A stretch of DNA of 64,000 bases, from assembly GCF_001577835.2 (NCBI RefSeq), contig NC_029516.1, positions 160,067,911 through 160,131,910 of the forward strand. The letters run 5' to 3'. The DNA comes from Coturnix japonica. Its lineage: Eukaryota; Chordata; Aves; Galliformes; Phasianidae. Made by a program: the position numbers and the translations under genes. The notes under the pieces were generated by a model that had not been told where the DNA came from, made no database searches, and saw nothing but the letters and a program-made list of their open reading frames with translations. Positions 1-10,870 of this stretch are shown here, piece by piece (the stretch's first letter is position 1; every line of letters starts with the position of its first letter).

Positions 1-901
1 GGGATGCCACCCAGAGAAACCTGGACAGGCTTAAGAGGTGCTCCCATGCCAGCCTCATTAATTCAACAAGGCCAAATGCAAGGTCTGGCATCTGGGTCAG
101 GGCAATCCCAAGCATAAATACAGGTTGGGCAAAGAATGGCTTGAGAGCAGCCCTGAGGAGAAGGATTTGGGGATGTCAGTTGATGAAGAACTCAACATGA
201 GGCATCAATGTGCGCTCACGGCCAACTGTATCCTGGGTTGCATCAAGGGAAGTGTGACCAGCAGCCCAAGGGAGGTGACTCTGCTCTTCTGCTCTGCTCT
301 TGTGAGACCCCATCTGCATCCAGTTCTGTGGCCCAATGCAAGAAGGATACAGAGCTGTTGGAGCGGGTCCAGAGGAGGGCCACAAAAATGGTCAGAGGGC
401 TGGAGCACCTCCCCTGCAGGACAGGCTGAGAGAGCTGGGGCAGTTCAGTCTGGAAAAGAGAAGACTCTGGGGGGACCTTATAGCAGCCTTCCAGTATCTG
501 AAGGCGACCTGCAGGAAAGCTGAGGAGAGACTTTTTATAAGGGTGTGTAGTGATAGTACGAGGAGAAATGGCTTTAAACTGAAAAACAGTAGATTTATAC
601 TAAATATTAGAGAGAAATTATTTATTGTGAGGGTGGTGAGACACTGGAACAGGTTACACAGAGAGGCTGTGGATGCCCCCTCTCTTGAGGCATTCAGGAC
701 CAGGCTGGATGGGGTTTTGAGCTACCTGGTCTCAAGGGAGGTGTCCCTGTATATAGCAGGGGGTTGGAACCAGATGATCTTAAAAAGTCCCATCAAAACC
801 AAACCATTCTATGATTCCATGATATGATTCTATGATTCTATGATACTATGATTCTATGATTCTATGATTCCATGATACTGTGATTCTATGAATCTATGAT
901 A
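1..901 (+). repeat. CR1 LINE, 3' part with long octamer tail
   Basis: A CR1 non-LTR retrotransposon that enters from the left edge. Its + strand encodes the C-terminal part of CR1 ORF2 downstream of the reverse transcriptase: EWLESSPEEKDLG around position 137, LERVQRRATKM around 360, and VVRHWNRLHREAVDAPSLE around 630. The pieces lie in different frames, so the copy carries at least two frameshifts and is dead. From about 816 to 901 it ends in many imperfect copies of ATTCTATG, the CR1 3' signature, here unusually extended. The left end cannot be seen. Confidence 0.93.
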
Positions 902-1476
902 GAGAACATTCCCTTTGACTGCCTGGTGGAATTACCACACTGCACCAGTAGGGAGCCTTGCTTTCACTCTTTGTCTAAAGACATTAAGGAATGTATGACA
1001 CCTGAGGATAGTAGTGACTTTCTGCATTTTTTTGTCACATGGGCGTGAGACAGATGAGACATGTAAGTAGATGAATGCCTGCTAATGGAAGTAGTCCCTC
1101 AGAATGATTTTTTGAATGTGTAAAGAACATCAACCAGACATTCAGATCCCTGGGGCAGCAGTAAGAACAACTGATCTGAAGACTGACATCAATTGTTAAG
1201 AAGGTCAGGAGTGATATTTCTTAGATATGGTCATCTACCATGTAAGAATGTTAAGGTAGTAGATGGCATTTGAAGTTCTTATGACTATACATTTACCAAC
1301 TGGTGGGGCAAAAACTATAAATATACTACATAATAATCCTTTTAACAAAAGGAAGAATGATCTTCTATGATTGTAACATGGATAAAAGTATAAAACATAT
1401 GTGAAAGCAGTGAAATCAGGTAATTATCTATAAGTTCCTGTACACACTGGGTCTCTAAGGCTAAATCCTGCAAGCC
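902..1476. other. intergenic, nothing recognised
   Basis: AT-rich sequence between two CR1 copies. I see no convincing reading frame, RNA gene or repeat. Confidence 0.6.
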
Positions 1477-2065
1477 CTGCAGTCAATGGCCTGCATTAGA
1501 AATAGTGTGACCAGCAGGAGCAGAGAGGTAATCATCCCCCTGTACTCAGCACTGGTGAGACTGCAACTCTAGTATTGTGTTCAGTTTCGGGATCCCCACT
1601 ACAAGAAAGACATTGAGGCCCTTGAATGTGTCCAGAGAAGGGCAACAAAACTGGTGAGGGATCTGGAGCACAAGTCTTATGAGGAGGGGAGCTGGGAGCT
1701 GAGATTGTTTAGCCTGGAGGAAGCTCAGGGGAGACCTCACTGCACTCAACAACTTCCTGAAGGGAGGTTGTGATGAGGAGGGTCTTGGCCTCTTCTCCCA
1801 GGCAACAAACAGGACCTGAGGAAATGGCCACAAGCTGTACCAGAGGAGGTTTAGATTAGACATAAGAAAGAGCTTTTTCTCTCAGAGAGTGGTCAGGCAC
1901 TGGAATGGCTGCCCAGGGAGGTGGTGGAGTCACCATCCCTGGCAGTGTTCAAGAGGCGTCTGGATGAGGAGCTACAAGATATGGTTTAGTGGCATCCGGT
2001 AGCAGATGGTTGGACTAGATGATCATGTAGGTCCTTTCCAACCTTGTGATTCTATGATTCTAACT
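1477..2065 (+). repeat. CR1 LINE, 5'-truncated
   Basis: About 590 bp of CR1 3' sequence on the + strand. It has the typical run 'gtggtcaggcactggaatgg' (near 1891), 'gcccagggaggtggtggagtc' shortened by one base (near 1911) and 'ccaaccttgtgattctatga' (near 2039). It ends in the ATTCTATG signature. Stops and frame breaks are present throughout; it is a 5'-truncated dead copy of a different CR1 subfamily from the one at the left edge. Confidence 0.93.
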
Positions 2066-2694
2066 CACATTTAATATTTAATATCTACAGTATCTGTCTT
2101 GCACGAAACGGTTGCAAACATTAAATCGTAAATAATGATGGCTCAGGAAATAAGACAAATCTTCAGAGAGAGAACAAATTTTTGCAGTATTCCTGAATAC
2201 TGTGAAACTGAAGTAGCTGAAATACAAGGGTGTCCATGTTTACCCTGCCTGACTGAGCCAGTAAGGGAAATAGGCAGTCTGTGTGTTTACATAGCGCTGC
2301 ATTTTTTCCCAAATTCATGTTTCTTAGAGGCTGTAAAATGGTAACAAGCACAAATGGTTAAATTCCTTTGGCCAAATTCTGCTGTTATCTACATCTAGAT
2401 GTTGCTTCTTGGCTTTTACAATCTCATGTGCATGTATGCATAAGGAATGTGAGACTGAGCTAATTTAGTTTTCTATGATCCATATAGAAGCCCCTGGCCT
2501 AACCCCAAAAATTTTTCCTCTAAGAGACCTCCCCAACAAGGCCCCTCTTGTCCCTTGGAGCTTGGCCCTATTTCAGTCAGGCCTAACAATACTTTCCAAA
2601 CGAGTGATATTCTGTGGCAGAAAAGATAATTACCAGAATGAATCAATGGAAAATGTTCAACCTTTGAATATACTGTAGAGGGAATGTTGTGGGG

Positions 2695-2740
2695 TTTTTT
2701 TGTTTGTTTGTTTTTGCTTTTATTTATTCATTTATTTATT
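2695..2740. repeat. TTTG/TTTA microsatellite
   Basis: A T-run followed by TTTG units, then TTTA/TTCA units. Plain low-complexity DNA. Confidence 0.85.
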
Positions 2741-4061
2741 GTTAATATGCATATCTAAGGTAATGTGTATAGGGTTTGGCCTTTTCAACTTGCTGTGTGA
2801 ATGTTAGCTAAGGGTTGCCACGCTGGGTGTCCTGCATTCTTAAAGATTTTCTTCTATGGGTGTTACTAAGGAAATACAAGAGGACGCTGTGGTGGAAAGG
2901 GAAATTGTTGAAACTGTTGCTTCTAATGAGCTCCGTAGCCCTGGAGCAATGGGGTGAAGCCATGCTCCCACCCACTGATCCTCTTCCATCAGGACAATCC
3001 AGAGAAAAGTGTTGCTCTTTGCACCTTGAAATAGGGAGGAAGGAAAACCACAGGATAAAGAGAAAGAAAGAGAGACAAGTCTCCAGATTTCCAGATGGGG
3101 AAAAAAGCTCAGCTACCTCCACATCTGTATAGAGTACTGCACTGCATTACTATGACCACCACCATCTCCCAGCACACTGTGCAGGGGAAGCAGCAGTCCA
3201 TGCTGCCAGCACTGTGCCTGCCTGTTGTGGAAGGTAACACTACTGTTTCAAGTGAAAGAGCAACATCTCCAAGCTACGCACACCATCCATGGGAAAGGGA
3301 GGACCACATCACCGTGCAGTAGGCAATAACTTGGATGTAAGTCCATTGAAATGGTTACATCTGAACTTCTTTGTTTTTCTATTTGAGATAAAATCACTTG
3401 CATAAACAATCTTGTAGAAGGTTTTGCTTGTTTGTTTGTTTGGTGGTTAATTTTTTATCTCCTGCCTTCTCTTTATTAAAATACGTTGACATCGGGATAG
3501 TAACATCAATGCAATGATAACAGTGAAAATCTCAGATAACACTGTAGTGAAGTGACTTGCAGATTATCTTCATCTGTCATTTCTGAAGGAAGCATTTAGT
3601 GCTTCGTATCAGTGCTTTCCCAAACCACAGAAGTCTCTGAAGTGTAGGGTGTGGCTGAGAAAGGGAACAACTTTAGGCTGCCATTAACATTTCAGAAAAG
3701 GACAAAATGCCTCACACCAAATGAAGGTGAATGGCCATAAATACTTTCTTTATGCAGCTGTCTCTGCAGCTGATGTTCTTGCCACAGGAGTGCTTTGGGA
3801 ATACAAGTGGAAAGGCTAGCTCTACACCCAAGGGTCCTCATCTCCTTCCTTCTGAATCTGTGTGCCACATTTGAAAAGCCCAGAGTGTCTGTCTTTTACA
3901 TGTTTCTGTTCTGTGATGTGATGACTTTTTAATGGAAACACTCCTAGAAAGATGGCTTTCCAGTCTGGAATATGTCAAGAAGAATCTGACACCTGCTAAC
4001 TTTAGAGCTCATTTTAAGGTTCTTTTAATTATCATAATGGAGAATAAAATTAAGTGTCTGT

Positions 4062-4129
4062 GCCCAGTCCTGTTCTCATAACATTTTGTGATTGATTTGG
4101 CAGTAGCTTTTATGAGAACAGGGCTGGGT
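4062..4129. repeat. 19-bp inverted repeat (hairpin)
   Basis: The left arm at 4063-4081 and the right arm at 4110-4128 are reverse complements over 19 bases with one mismatch. In + strand RNA that mismatch would be a G-U pair, and one further G-U pair extends the stem at 4062/4129. The spacer is 28 bases. The arms read cccagtcctgttctcataa and ttatgagaacagggctggg. It could be a small hairpin RNA, the remnant of a MITE, or chance; nothing in the sequence decides. Confidence 0.8.
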
Positions 4130-5804
4130 CATACCTATATATGCTAGTAATGAGAGAAGAATTGCCAGTATCTGTATATTCTGGCAAGCCAGATGACCTT
4201 TGTAAACCAAGCAAATGTGCTGAAGCCCAAAACAAGAGGACCTGAAAAGATGAATTCACAGGGGATCACTTATACTGGTAAGAGAATTAATGTTAGAGAA
4301 GCAGAGATGTGAGTGCGTTGTGTTAAATGTACACAGAAGTTGTGTGTCCTATCTGGTCTACTGTTCTGGGTTCTCCCTTAGCAAGTCACACATCTGTATG
4401 AGACTACAGGAAAAAGTAGTAAACCAACATGAATTTGCAACTGAAGGAAATAAAGAAACGTATTCTGCTGAAAATAAAACTTGAGTGTTTGATTTTCCAA
4501 AGACCCAGCTGTCCCAAAGCTTCATCCAAGGTTCCTGGCCATCTGACATCAAGGGGTCCAGCATGGATAAATCAGAAGGGTCAGAACAAAAGCCTAGCAA
4601 TGCAATGGCTTTGGCACATATGCAAAGCAGTGCAGAGACAGGTTATTTCTCTGCAATTGAAACTGAAGAACATTAGCCACGGGGTATGAGATGAGTAAAG
4701 ATCTCTTGCAGGCTAGAGGGAATTGTTAGATGAACAGGCTGGAGATACCTCTTTGTAGACAATGACTTTCTTTCTTGAAGAAAACATGGGCACATTAGTG
4801 AAAGGAGAAAACCAAAACAAGGATGGGAAATCCATCCCAAATCTGCTCCTAGTAATACAGAAACTGTTTTGCCATAGAGAGATGGGACACAGCCAAGCAC
4901 TGGTACAGCCAAGCAGTCCCTCCTGGTCTTTCTTCCAAGGCACTTAAGAGGGAAAATTAAAAAGAGAAAATGGGTAAATACAGAGAGTGAGCACAGGCCA
5001 GGAAGGGCGATGGAGCCCAGAGGTGCTGGTTGGTCAGTGTGAAGGCAGGAAGAATGTGTGCTCACACAGGATGTTGTGCATACTGGTCTGACAGCATGGG
5101 CAGAACTGACTTTACCTGCCCATACTGAATTGAGGTGGCCAAGGGGAAGCCTGGACTCACCCTGGCCATTGCTACAAACCAGACTTACAGCTGGACACAC
5201 CTACTTCAAAACAAGCAGCTCCGCTTGCAAAAGTGTGTGTCTACTCCTTGCATGGATGTCAGGTGGAGAGAGGAGCAGAACAGAGGACAAAAGAGGGCAA
5301 GAAATACCTGTACCTCATTTTTCTGCTGACTGGACATAGAAGGGGAAACAGAGGGATAAACCAAGTAGATCTGGGGAGACTGCAGAATGGACTGAGGGCT
5401 GGAGAGTGGAGTCAGAGAGAAACCTGAACCATCATCAGAAGAACATGTTAGGTGAAAACTATAGAGCAGTGGAACAGGTAACGGAAATAAGGCACAACCC
5501 AGGGCAGGGAAGAAAGAAAGAAAATGTTGCCAGGGAGCTGGCAGCAAGAGGAGAGACTTCTGTGAGATACCTTAAAGGAAGGGATAGCTTTGTACTGGCA
5601 GCTGATGGAAGGGAAGGAAAAGGAAAGCACTGGACAAGAGCTGCTGCCTGAGTAAGAATGATAGGCAGAAAAGGATTCATTGTTTTAAACAAACAAACAA
5701 AGATAGAAATCTGCCATGGAAAGGGCATTCCTATGAAGCATCAAGCAAGCAAAATGCAAAGTCTTTGCAGAAGATCTGGAACAGCTTTACAGGAATGAGT
5801 AGAA

Positions 5805-5987
5805 AGAGTGGTGAGGCATTGGCACAGGCTGCCCAGGGAGGTGGTGGAGTCACTGTCCCTGGAGGTGTTTAAGGAAAGGGTAGATGTAGTACTTAGAGAC
5901 ATGGTTCAGTGGGCAATATTGGTGGTAGGTGGACAGTTGGACTAGATGATCTTAAAGGACTTGTCCAACCTTAATGATTCTATGATT
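5805..5987 (+). repeat. CR1 LINE 3' fragment
   Basis: A 180-bp 3' end of CR1: 'cacaggctgcccagggaggt' near 5823, then 'ggactagatgatctta' near 5938 and 'aatgattctatgatt' at the end. Non-coding fossil. Confidence 0.9.
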
Positions 5988-8900
5988 TGGTGCAACAGAG
6001 AAGGTTTCTGTGGGAGGTGGCAAGAGGAGGAAGGCTGGAGGAAGGCCCGGAGCAAAAGCCAGGAAAAAATGGAGGAGAAGGAAGGGGAGGATTAGAGGAT
6101 GAACTCCTTGGACTGAGAAAAAGCTACAGAGAGAAAATGGAGAAGCAGGAAGGGAACCGAGGTTGTAGCTAGAGATCAGGTTCTGGGGGAAGAGTGAGCT
6201 GGTGCAGGGGAAGGGGCAGACAGTAGGGGCTGTGAGTAGTGAGTTGTACTGGCAGCCAGCAGCAGGAGTTTGCTTATTCAGCAAGTCAGGCAGCAATCAG
6301 TCAGTTAAATCGGGTAACAATGACTCAATTAAGTTAAACTGGGGAACAATGAACTTATTACATCAAACCAGGGAATAACGAACTGATTAAATCAGCTGGA
6401 AGCCTCCATAGTACATCCGGAGCCAGGGCTGGCAGCCATGGGAGCAGAGGAACTGACTGTAGTGCCTGTTCCAGGAGAAACATCACAGCAGTGACTGAGC
6501 ATCATGGCTGACAGCCCTCCTCGTTCCCCTTTGCCCAGCGTGAGTGAAGTACACGGCAGTGTAAAGCTGGTCTGATGAAACTTTTGTAATAAACCAAACA
6601 GGTGGGGAGATAGAAGCCGTCAGCTTTCAAATTAGCAATAGCTTTGAGAAAATTACATGGGCTGCTAATGATGGAGAAAGCCCTGCCTTTCAAATCTGGG
6701 TGATGCTGATATCCAGAGCTGTCAGCTTAAGGAATCAGCTGAGAGGTGGGTGTCTACCAGTGATTTAGGTTGCCCTACCCAGTGTGCATGGCAGGTCCAC
6801 TTTCCAGCAACGAGCATGGCTATTAGTGCACTTGTACTAGAACAGCTGTGCTGATCCATTTTGAGGTACAAATGATGCAGGTTGGCTTCAGTCAGGCCAT
6901 TCATGTACTGGCAGCACTAGGAACCATTTTCATCCCCTTTCACTGCTCTCTCATCATTTGGGTTTGCACTGTTATTCTTTTCTGCCTTTTCTGTGCCTTC
7001 TATCTGTGATGTTCTCTGCCTGTACTGAGTTCACTTAGTTACCTTACAAGAAAGCACCTGGTCCAGTGTGTGTTTTGGGATACTTCATGAGTATTGGTTA
7101 AGTGATAATACAAGAGGGAAGGTCTCATTGATGAGAAAAATCAGAGAACAAAAAGATATGAGTGATGGTCATTTGCACTGTTATTCAAAGAGAATGTAAT
7201 CCTAAGGGCTCTGAAAAAGTACTGGTGAGGTCGGTGCTGGCAGAAGTACTTAGGCACTTGTACAGTACAAATGCTTAAGGAGCTGCAGTGGTTTAATGAG
7301 TTGCTAAATAGCACAGGCAATCTTTCTGATAGCACAGCGTCACTAAAGTAATTACACTGGAAAGGAAGTGACTCTTTGAGTTTAATTTCTGAATAGACTA
7401 GGATTTGGGATTTCCAGAGTCTATGGAAATCAGGGCTAACATAATCCCTATGTGAATGTCTGCCAGTAAATGAAACTGATAAATGGTAAAAAAGAACAGA
7501 TTCCTAAGCAGTGTACAGCAGGGAAAGTGCTGGATTCAAGACTTTGTATATGTTATCAGCCTGTTGTTTCCTAATAAAATGTGCCACAGCAGAGCATGCA
7601 CCTTGAGGTGTACCTGCACAACACTTCCATGCTGAAGCACTGGAATAAGTTTTGTTTCCCCCATCCCTCTGAATTGCAATAACAGACAGGAGGCTTCAAG
7701 AGCGTAACTGGAGATGTGATGGCTTGGAGGAAAACCAGAATGCTGCAGGTAGGAAAAACGCCCACTTCCAGTGCTCATCTCCATTTTTAAAGAAAAGAAA
7801 CATCCCAGTGAATTTTTTTCTCCTTTGGCATGGAATATCTGAGCCCTGTAACTTGATTTTCCCTCTCTGATTACACGTCAGTAATACATGCTATCTATCT
7901 TCTTCCCTCCCTCCCTTCTCCCTTTTTAACTTAAAAATTAAGTAGTGGATTTGTATGTATTTATTTCACAGGTTTATCAAGCCGTGCTTCTAAAACATTC
8001 TTCACCTGTGAAGAGATAAATACAATTTAATTCTAATAAGTGGACAATTACTAGATATATTTAAACTTTTTCTCGTAATTGAAGAGAAAATATTAAGATT
8101 GTAAGTAGAAAACCCTTCTAGTGTTCCTTAAATTCCAGCACTTACACACTTCTTTCACGCACCTCACAGCCTGGGCTTACAATAACTTGCAATTGAACGG
8201 CATGTTGGCACCACCGGGTTGGAGAGGCAGCATCTGGCGCTGTGAGTAAGCACGTGGGAAGATGAAAAAAGGCCTGGTGGAGCAGAGCCTGGCTCCCCAG
8301 GCACCCACACACATGGCGCTTCCCACTGCGGTACCAGCCGTAGAACCACTTTAGTAGCGTTTCCTTTTGGAAATGCAGACCATCAAATAAGTTGTCTTTT
8401 TGTCTTGTCCTGCCAGAGCTGCAGGTTTCTGCTCTGGAATCAAGGCCAGGTGCTGGCGTTGGAGGGCAGCTGGGAGGCAGCCAGGACAGATCTGCTCTGC
8501 CCTGCTCATGGCTCTTCCTCAGGTAACTGCGCAGTGAGAAACACAGTCTTGACTCCTCAAGTTCCTCATCATGCTTCTCTCTCCGTAAAAAAACCCTTTT
8601 TTTGGCAGCAAATGCAGACTTGCAAAACAGTGCAAACTCAAAATCCTCTCTGCAGCTTAGTATACCCAATGTTTAGCTGGAATTTCTTTTGACCTGGGAA
8701 TGACAGAAAGGGTACATGCGTGGCTTTCTCAGGGTCATTGAGTTGAGCAGGAACGTAGCTGGCAAGGGAATGACTCACAAGTCCCTGATGTCTCCTCTGA
8801 AGCTCTTCTCCCACAGGGAGGTGGGCTCCCTTTAGCAAAGCATGGCTGCGTGGCCCTGAGCCGCCTCCCTTCCTGAAACGCGTTGTGCTGTGCGCATGAA

Positions 8901-9949
8901 CCCTGAACACACCCCAGTGCAACTCCCACGGAAGTCAGCGAGGCAGGCAGACTCAGGCCTCAGGTATTTACTGCCTGTCTGGCTCAGCATCGCACACCTT
9001 GGGCCTCCAGCTGTGCAGTGACCTGGCTTTGTCTGAAACTCATGTGGACGGGGTGCAGGTGCTGAGCAGGCTGAGAGGAGCACTGGTCCTGCTTGGAGTA
9101 GCTTGGGCTAGAGACCTCTGGAGATCCCCCCAGCATGAACATGTGCTAAATTGCAGGCTGCAGGGAGCTCAGTGAGGAGTGGTAGACGATGAGTGCCATG
9201 GAGATGGAAGGCAATACTTAAACCAGAGCTGAGGGCAATTTCTTATCTACCATATGCAAGGATTGAGTTGCTTGTGCTAGACAATCAAATGAGCCATTGA
9301 CTTCTGCCAGAGATTTTCACTGGAACTGTTTCTGTTCCGAAAAGTAGAGATAAGAGGCAGAAGAATTTAGCTGGAAAGCGTTTGTCACCTGATCCATCAC
9401 TGTGCCCTCAGCAAGTGTGAACACATGTCCAACCCTGAGATGCACTGCTGCAGTTGTGCCATGTGCTTTCCTCAGAAATTTGGGTAGAGCATTAGCAGCC
9501 ACTTATCTAATTAGATACGTGCATGTGCAGAATTCAAGGTTTCAGACAGAGATTCCTGACCCCCAAGGTTAGGAAAGCAAAGCTTTTCCTCAGCAGCTGT
9601 ATTGGAAACAGAACACTGTGCAGAGTGGGTCCTGCATGGATACAGACCCGTGGTGTGAGGAGTGCACAGCTGCCAGCAGCTGCATTTCAAGGACCCTTCA
9701 GAACACTCACAAAGACAGCAGCTTTTCTGCTGCCATTTGCCAATCACAACTTCCATGATGAACAGGCCCTTCTGAATATCTGGGTCTGACAAGACAGCAT
9801 ATCATTCTGTTGTCTTACACACACATTTACCCTACAAGACCCACATTTTGCCATTATCTCGCTGTGGCTTTTCTCCAGCACCTTCTTTTGCCGGATTTTC
9901 CCCCGCTGCCCCTGGCCTCTCTGCCTTCCTGCCCTCTCCCCCTCTCCTC
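5988..9949. other. intergenic, no gene recognised
   Basis: About 4 kb upstream of the GJB6 CpG island. It holds a three-copy tandem repeat (6307-6393), an A/G-rich stretch near 6000-6160 and otherwise unique sequence. A 175-codon minus-strand open frame at 8142-8669 has no recognisable domain and I do not call it. Regulatory DNA of GJB6/GJB2 could lie here, but I cannot identify any. Confidence 0.55.
6307..6393. repeat. 29-bp tandem repeat, three copies
   Basis: Three head-to-tail units at 6307-6335, 6336-6364 and 6365-6393, each exactly 29 bp, with the shared pattern AAAnnnGGGnAnnAnnAACT and A/T-rich unit ends. The units are diverged from each other, so the array is not recent. Confidence 0.8.
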
Positions 9950-10870
9950 ACAGCCTTGCCCTCGATGCCTCCCTAGGAGGGGCGGACGTGGAAAGGGCGG
10001 CTCAGGGAAGGGGCGAGACCCCCGCACAGCCGGCCCACCGGGGATGGGCGCTCCCGGCCCGGCTCCGCCCCGGGCACTCCACCGATGGAGCCCCGCACGG
10101 ACGGAGGCGGGCACGGGGCGGGCTAAAAGCGGCGGCAGGTGAACGGGGAGGGACCTTAAAGCTGCGAGCCGGGAGTCTTAGGCCGGCTGTCCGCTGGCAC
10201 CGCACCGCTGAGCCCGCGTGTTGGCCCCGAAGGGGTCCTGGCAGCGCTGAGGCAGGTGAGGGGGGAGGCAGAAGAGGGGGGAGAGTGAGTGCGAGCCGGC
10301 GGCAGTATTAGCAGTAGGGACGCTGCCCCGCGACGGGGCTCGTTGCTCTCACGTCTCGCTTCCTCATCCGCAGCGTGCGGGGCAGCGCGGGGCCCCGGCC
10401 TTATCGGGAGTGCTCTTCTCGGTCACTACTGTCTGTTTAACGCCTAACAACTCTTCTTCCAATCCCCGATCTCTCTTAGCGAACGCGTTATGTGAAGTGC
10501 CCGAGCAGCTGCAGCACCGAGCGAAATAAAGGCTTCCGGAATTGCAGGTAATTCGCGGCACACCTACGGACGTTCGGGGAGCTGCGCTGAGGTAAACAGC
10601 TCGCAGCGAACTGACAGGTCCGGCCATCGCGAGCTGGAAACATTCCTCAGAGCTACAGGGGAAAAGGAGCTGAGCCGTGAGTCAGAGCCCGAGCTGCGCG
10701 GTGGGAGCCCAGCGCTGCTCCTGCCGACCCACACCCCATCCTGCCGCTGCCCCGCTTTGGTTGAGGAATCTCTTCCTTAAGGAGAATCTTGGCGAGGCGA
10801 ACCTGGGCCGGGCTGCCCGGGGAGCTGGCGGAGGCATCGCTCCTACAGGTGCTCAAGGAAACGCGGGGAT
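9950..10870 (+). promoter_or_regulatory. GJB6: GJB6 CpG island with core promoter
   Basis: A GC-rich, CpG-dense block in otherwise AT-rich DNA. The likely core promoter is a GC box (ggggcggg, 10115-10122) running straight into a TATA-like ctaaaa (10123-10128), so transcription probably starts near 10150. The same arrangement (GC box, TTAAAA-type box, GC-rich leader, splice donor) occurs at the GJB2 island 25 kb downstream, and a TTAAAA box behind GC boxes is known for mammalian GJB2. CpG density continues past the first exon to about 10.8 kb, leaving room for other start sites. Confidence 0.75.
10152..10255 (+). other. GJB6: GJB6 non-coding exon 1 (predicted)
   Basis: The 5' end is an estimate from the TATA-like box at 10123-10128. 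The 3' end is a good splice donor, ggcag|gtgagg, with GT at 10256. The exon contains gtccgctggcaccgca at 10189-10204, which recurs exactly in the predicted GJB2 exon 1. Connexin genes typically have one untranslated first exon, so this would be joined to the acceptor at 17875/17876. Confidence 0.65.

Larger units (their letters stand above)
2066..5804. other. intergenic, no gene recognised
   Basis: About 3.7 kb without a recognisable gene. It contains a TTTG/TTTA simple-sequence stretch near 2695-2740, another short TTTG run near 3427, and an inverted repeat at 4062-4129 listed separately. Open frames here (for example 4673-5200 on the minus strand) show no known domain and no coding-like composition. 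Confidence 0.6.

Noticed and set aside
208-827. Overlapping + strand open frames that look like a small protein gene
   Set aside because: They are frameshifted parts of CR1 ORF2, not a host gene.
8142-8669. 175-codon minus-strand open frame
   Set aside because: No similarity to any family I know, no good start context, no splice or poly(A) context; probably chance.
1-9900. Search for the 3' end of CRYL1, the usual neighbour of GJB6
   Set aside because: No CRYL1-like peptide seen on either strand, so the gene must lie beyond the left edge.
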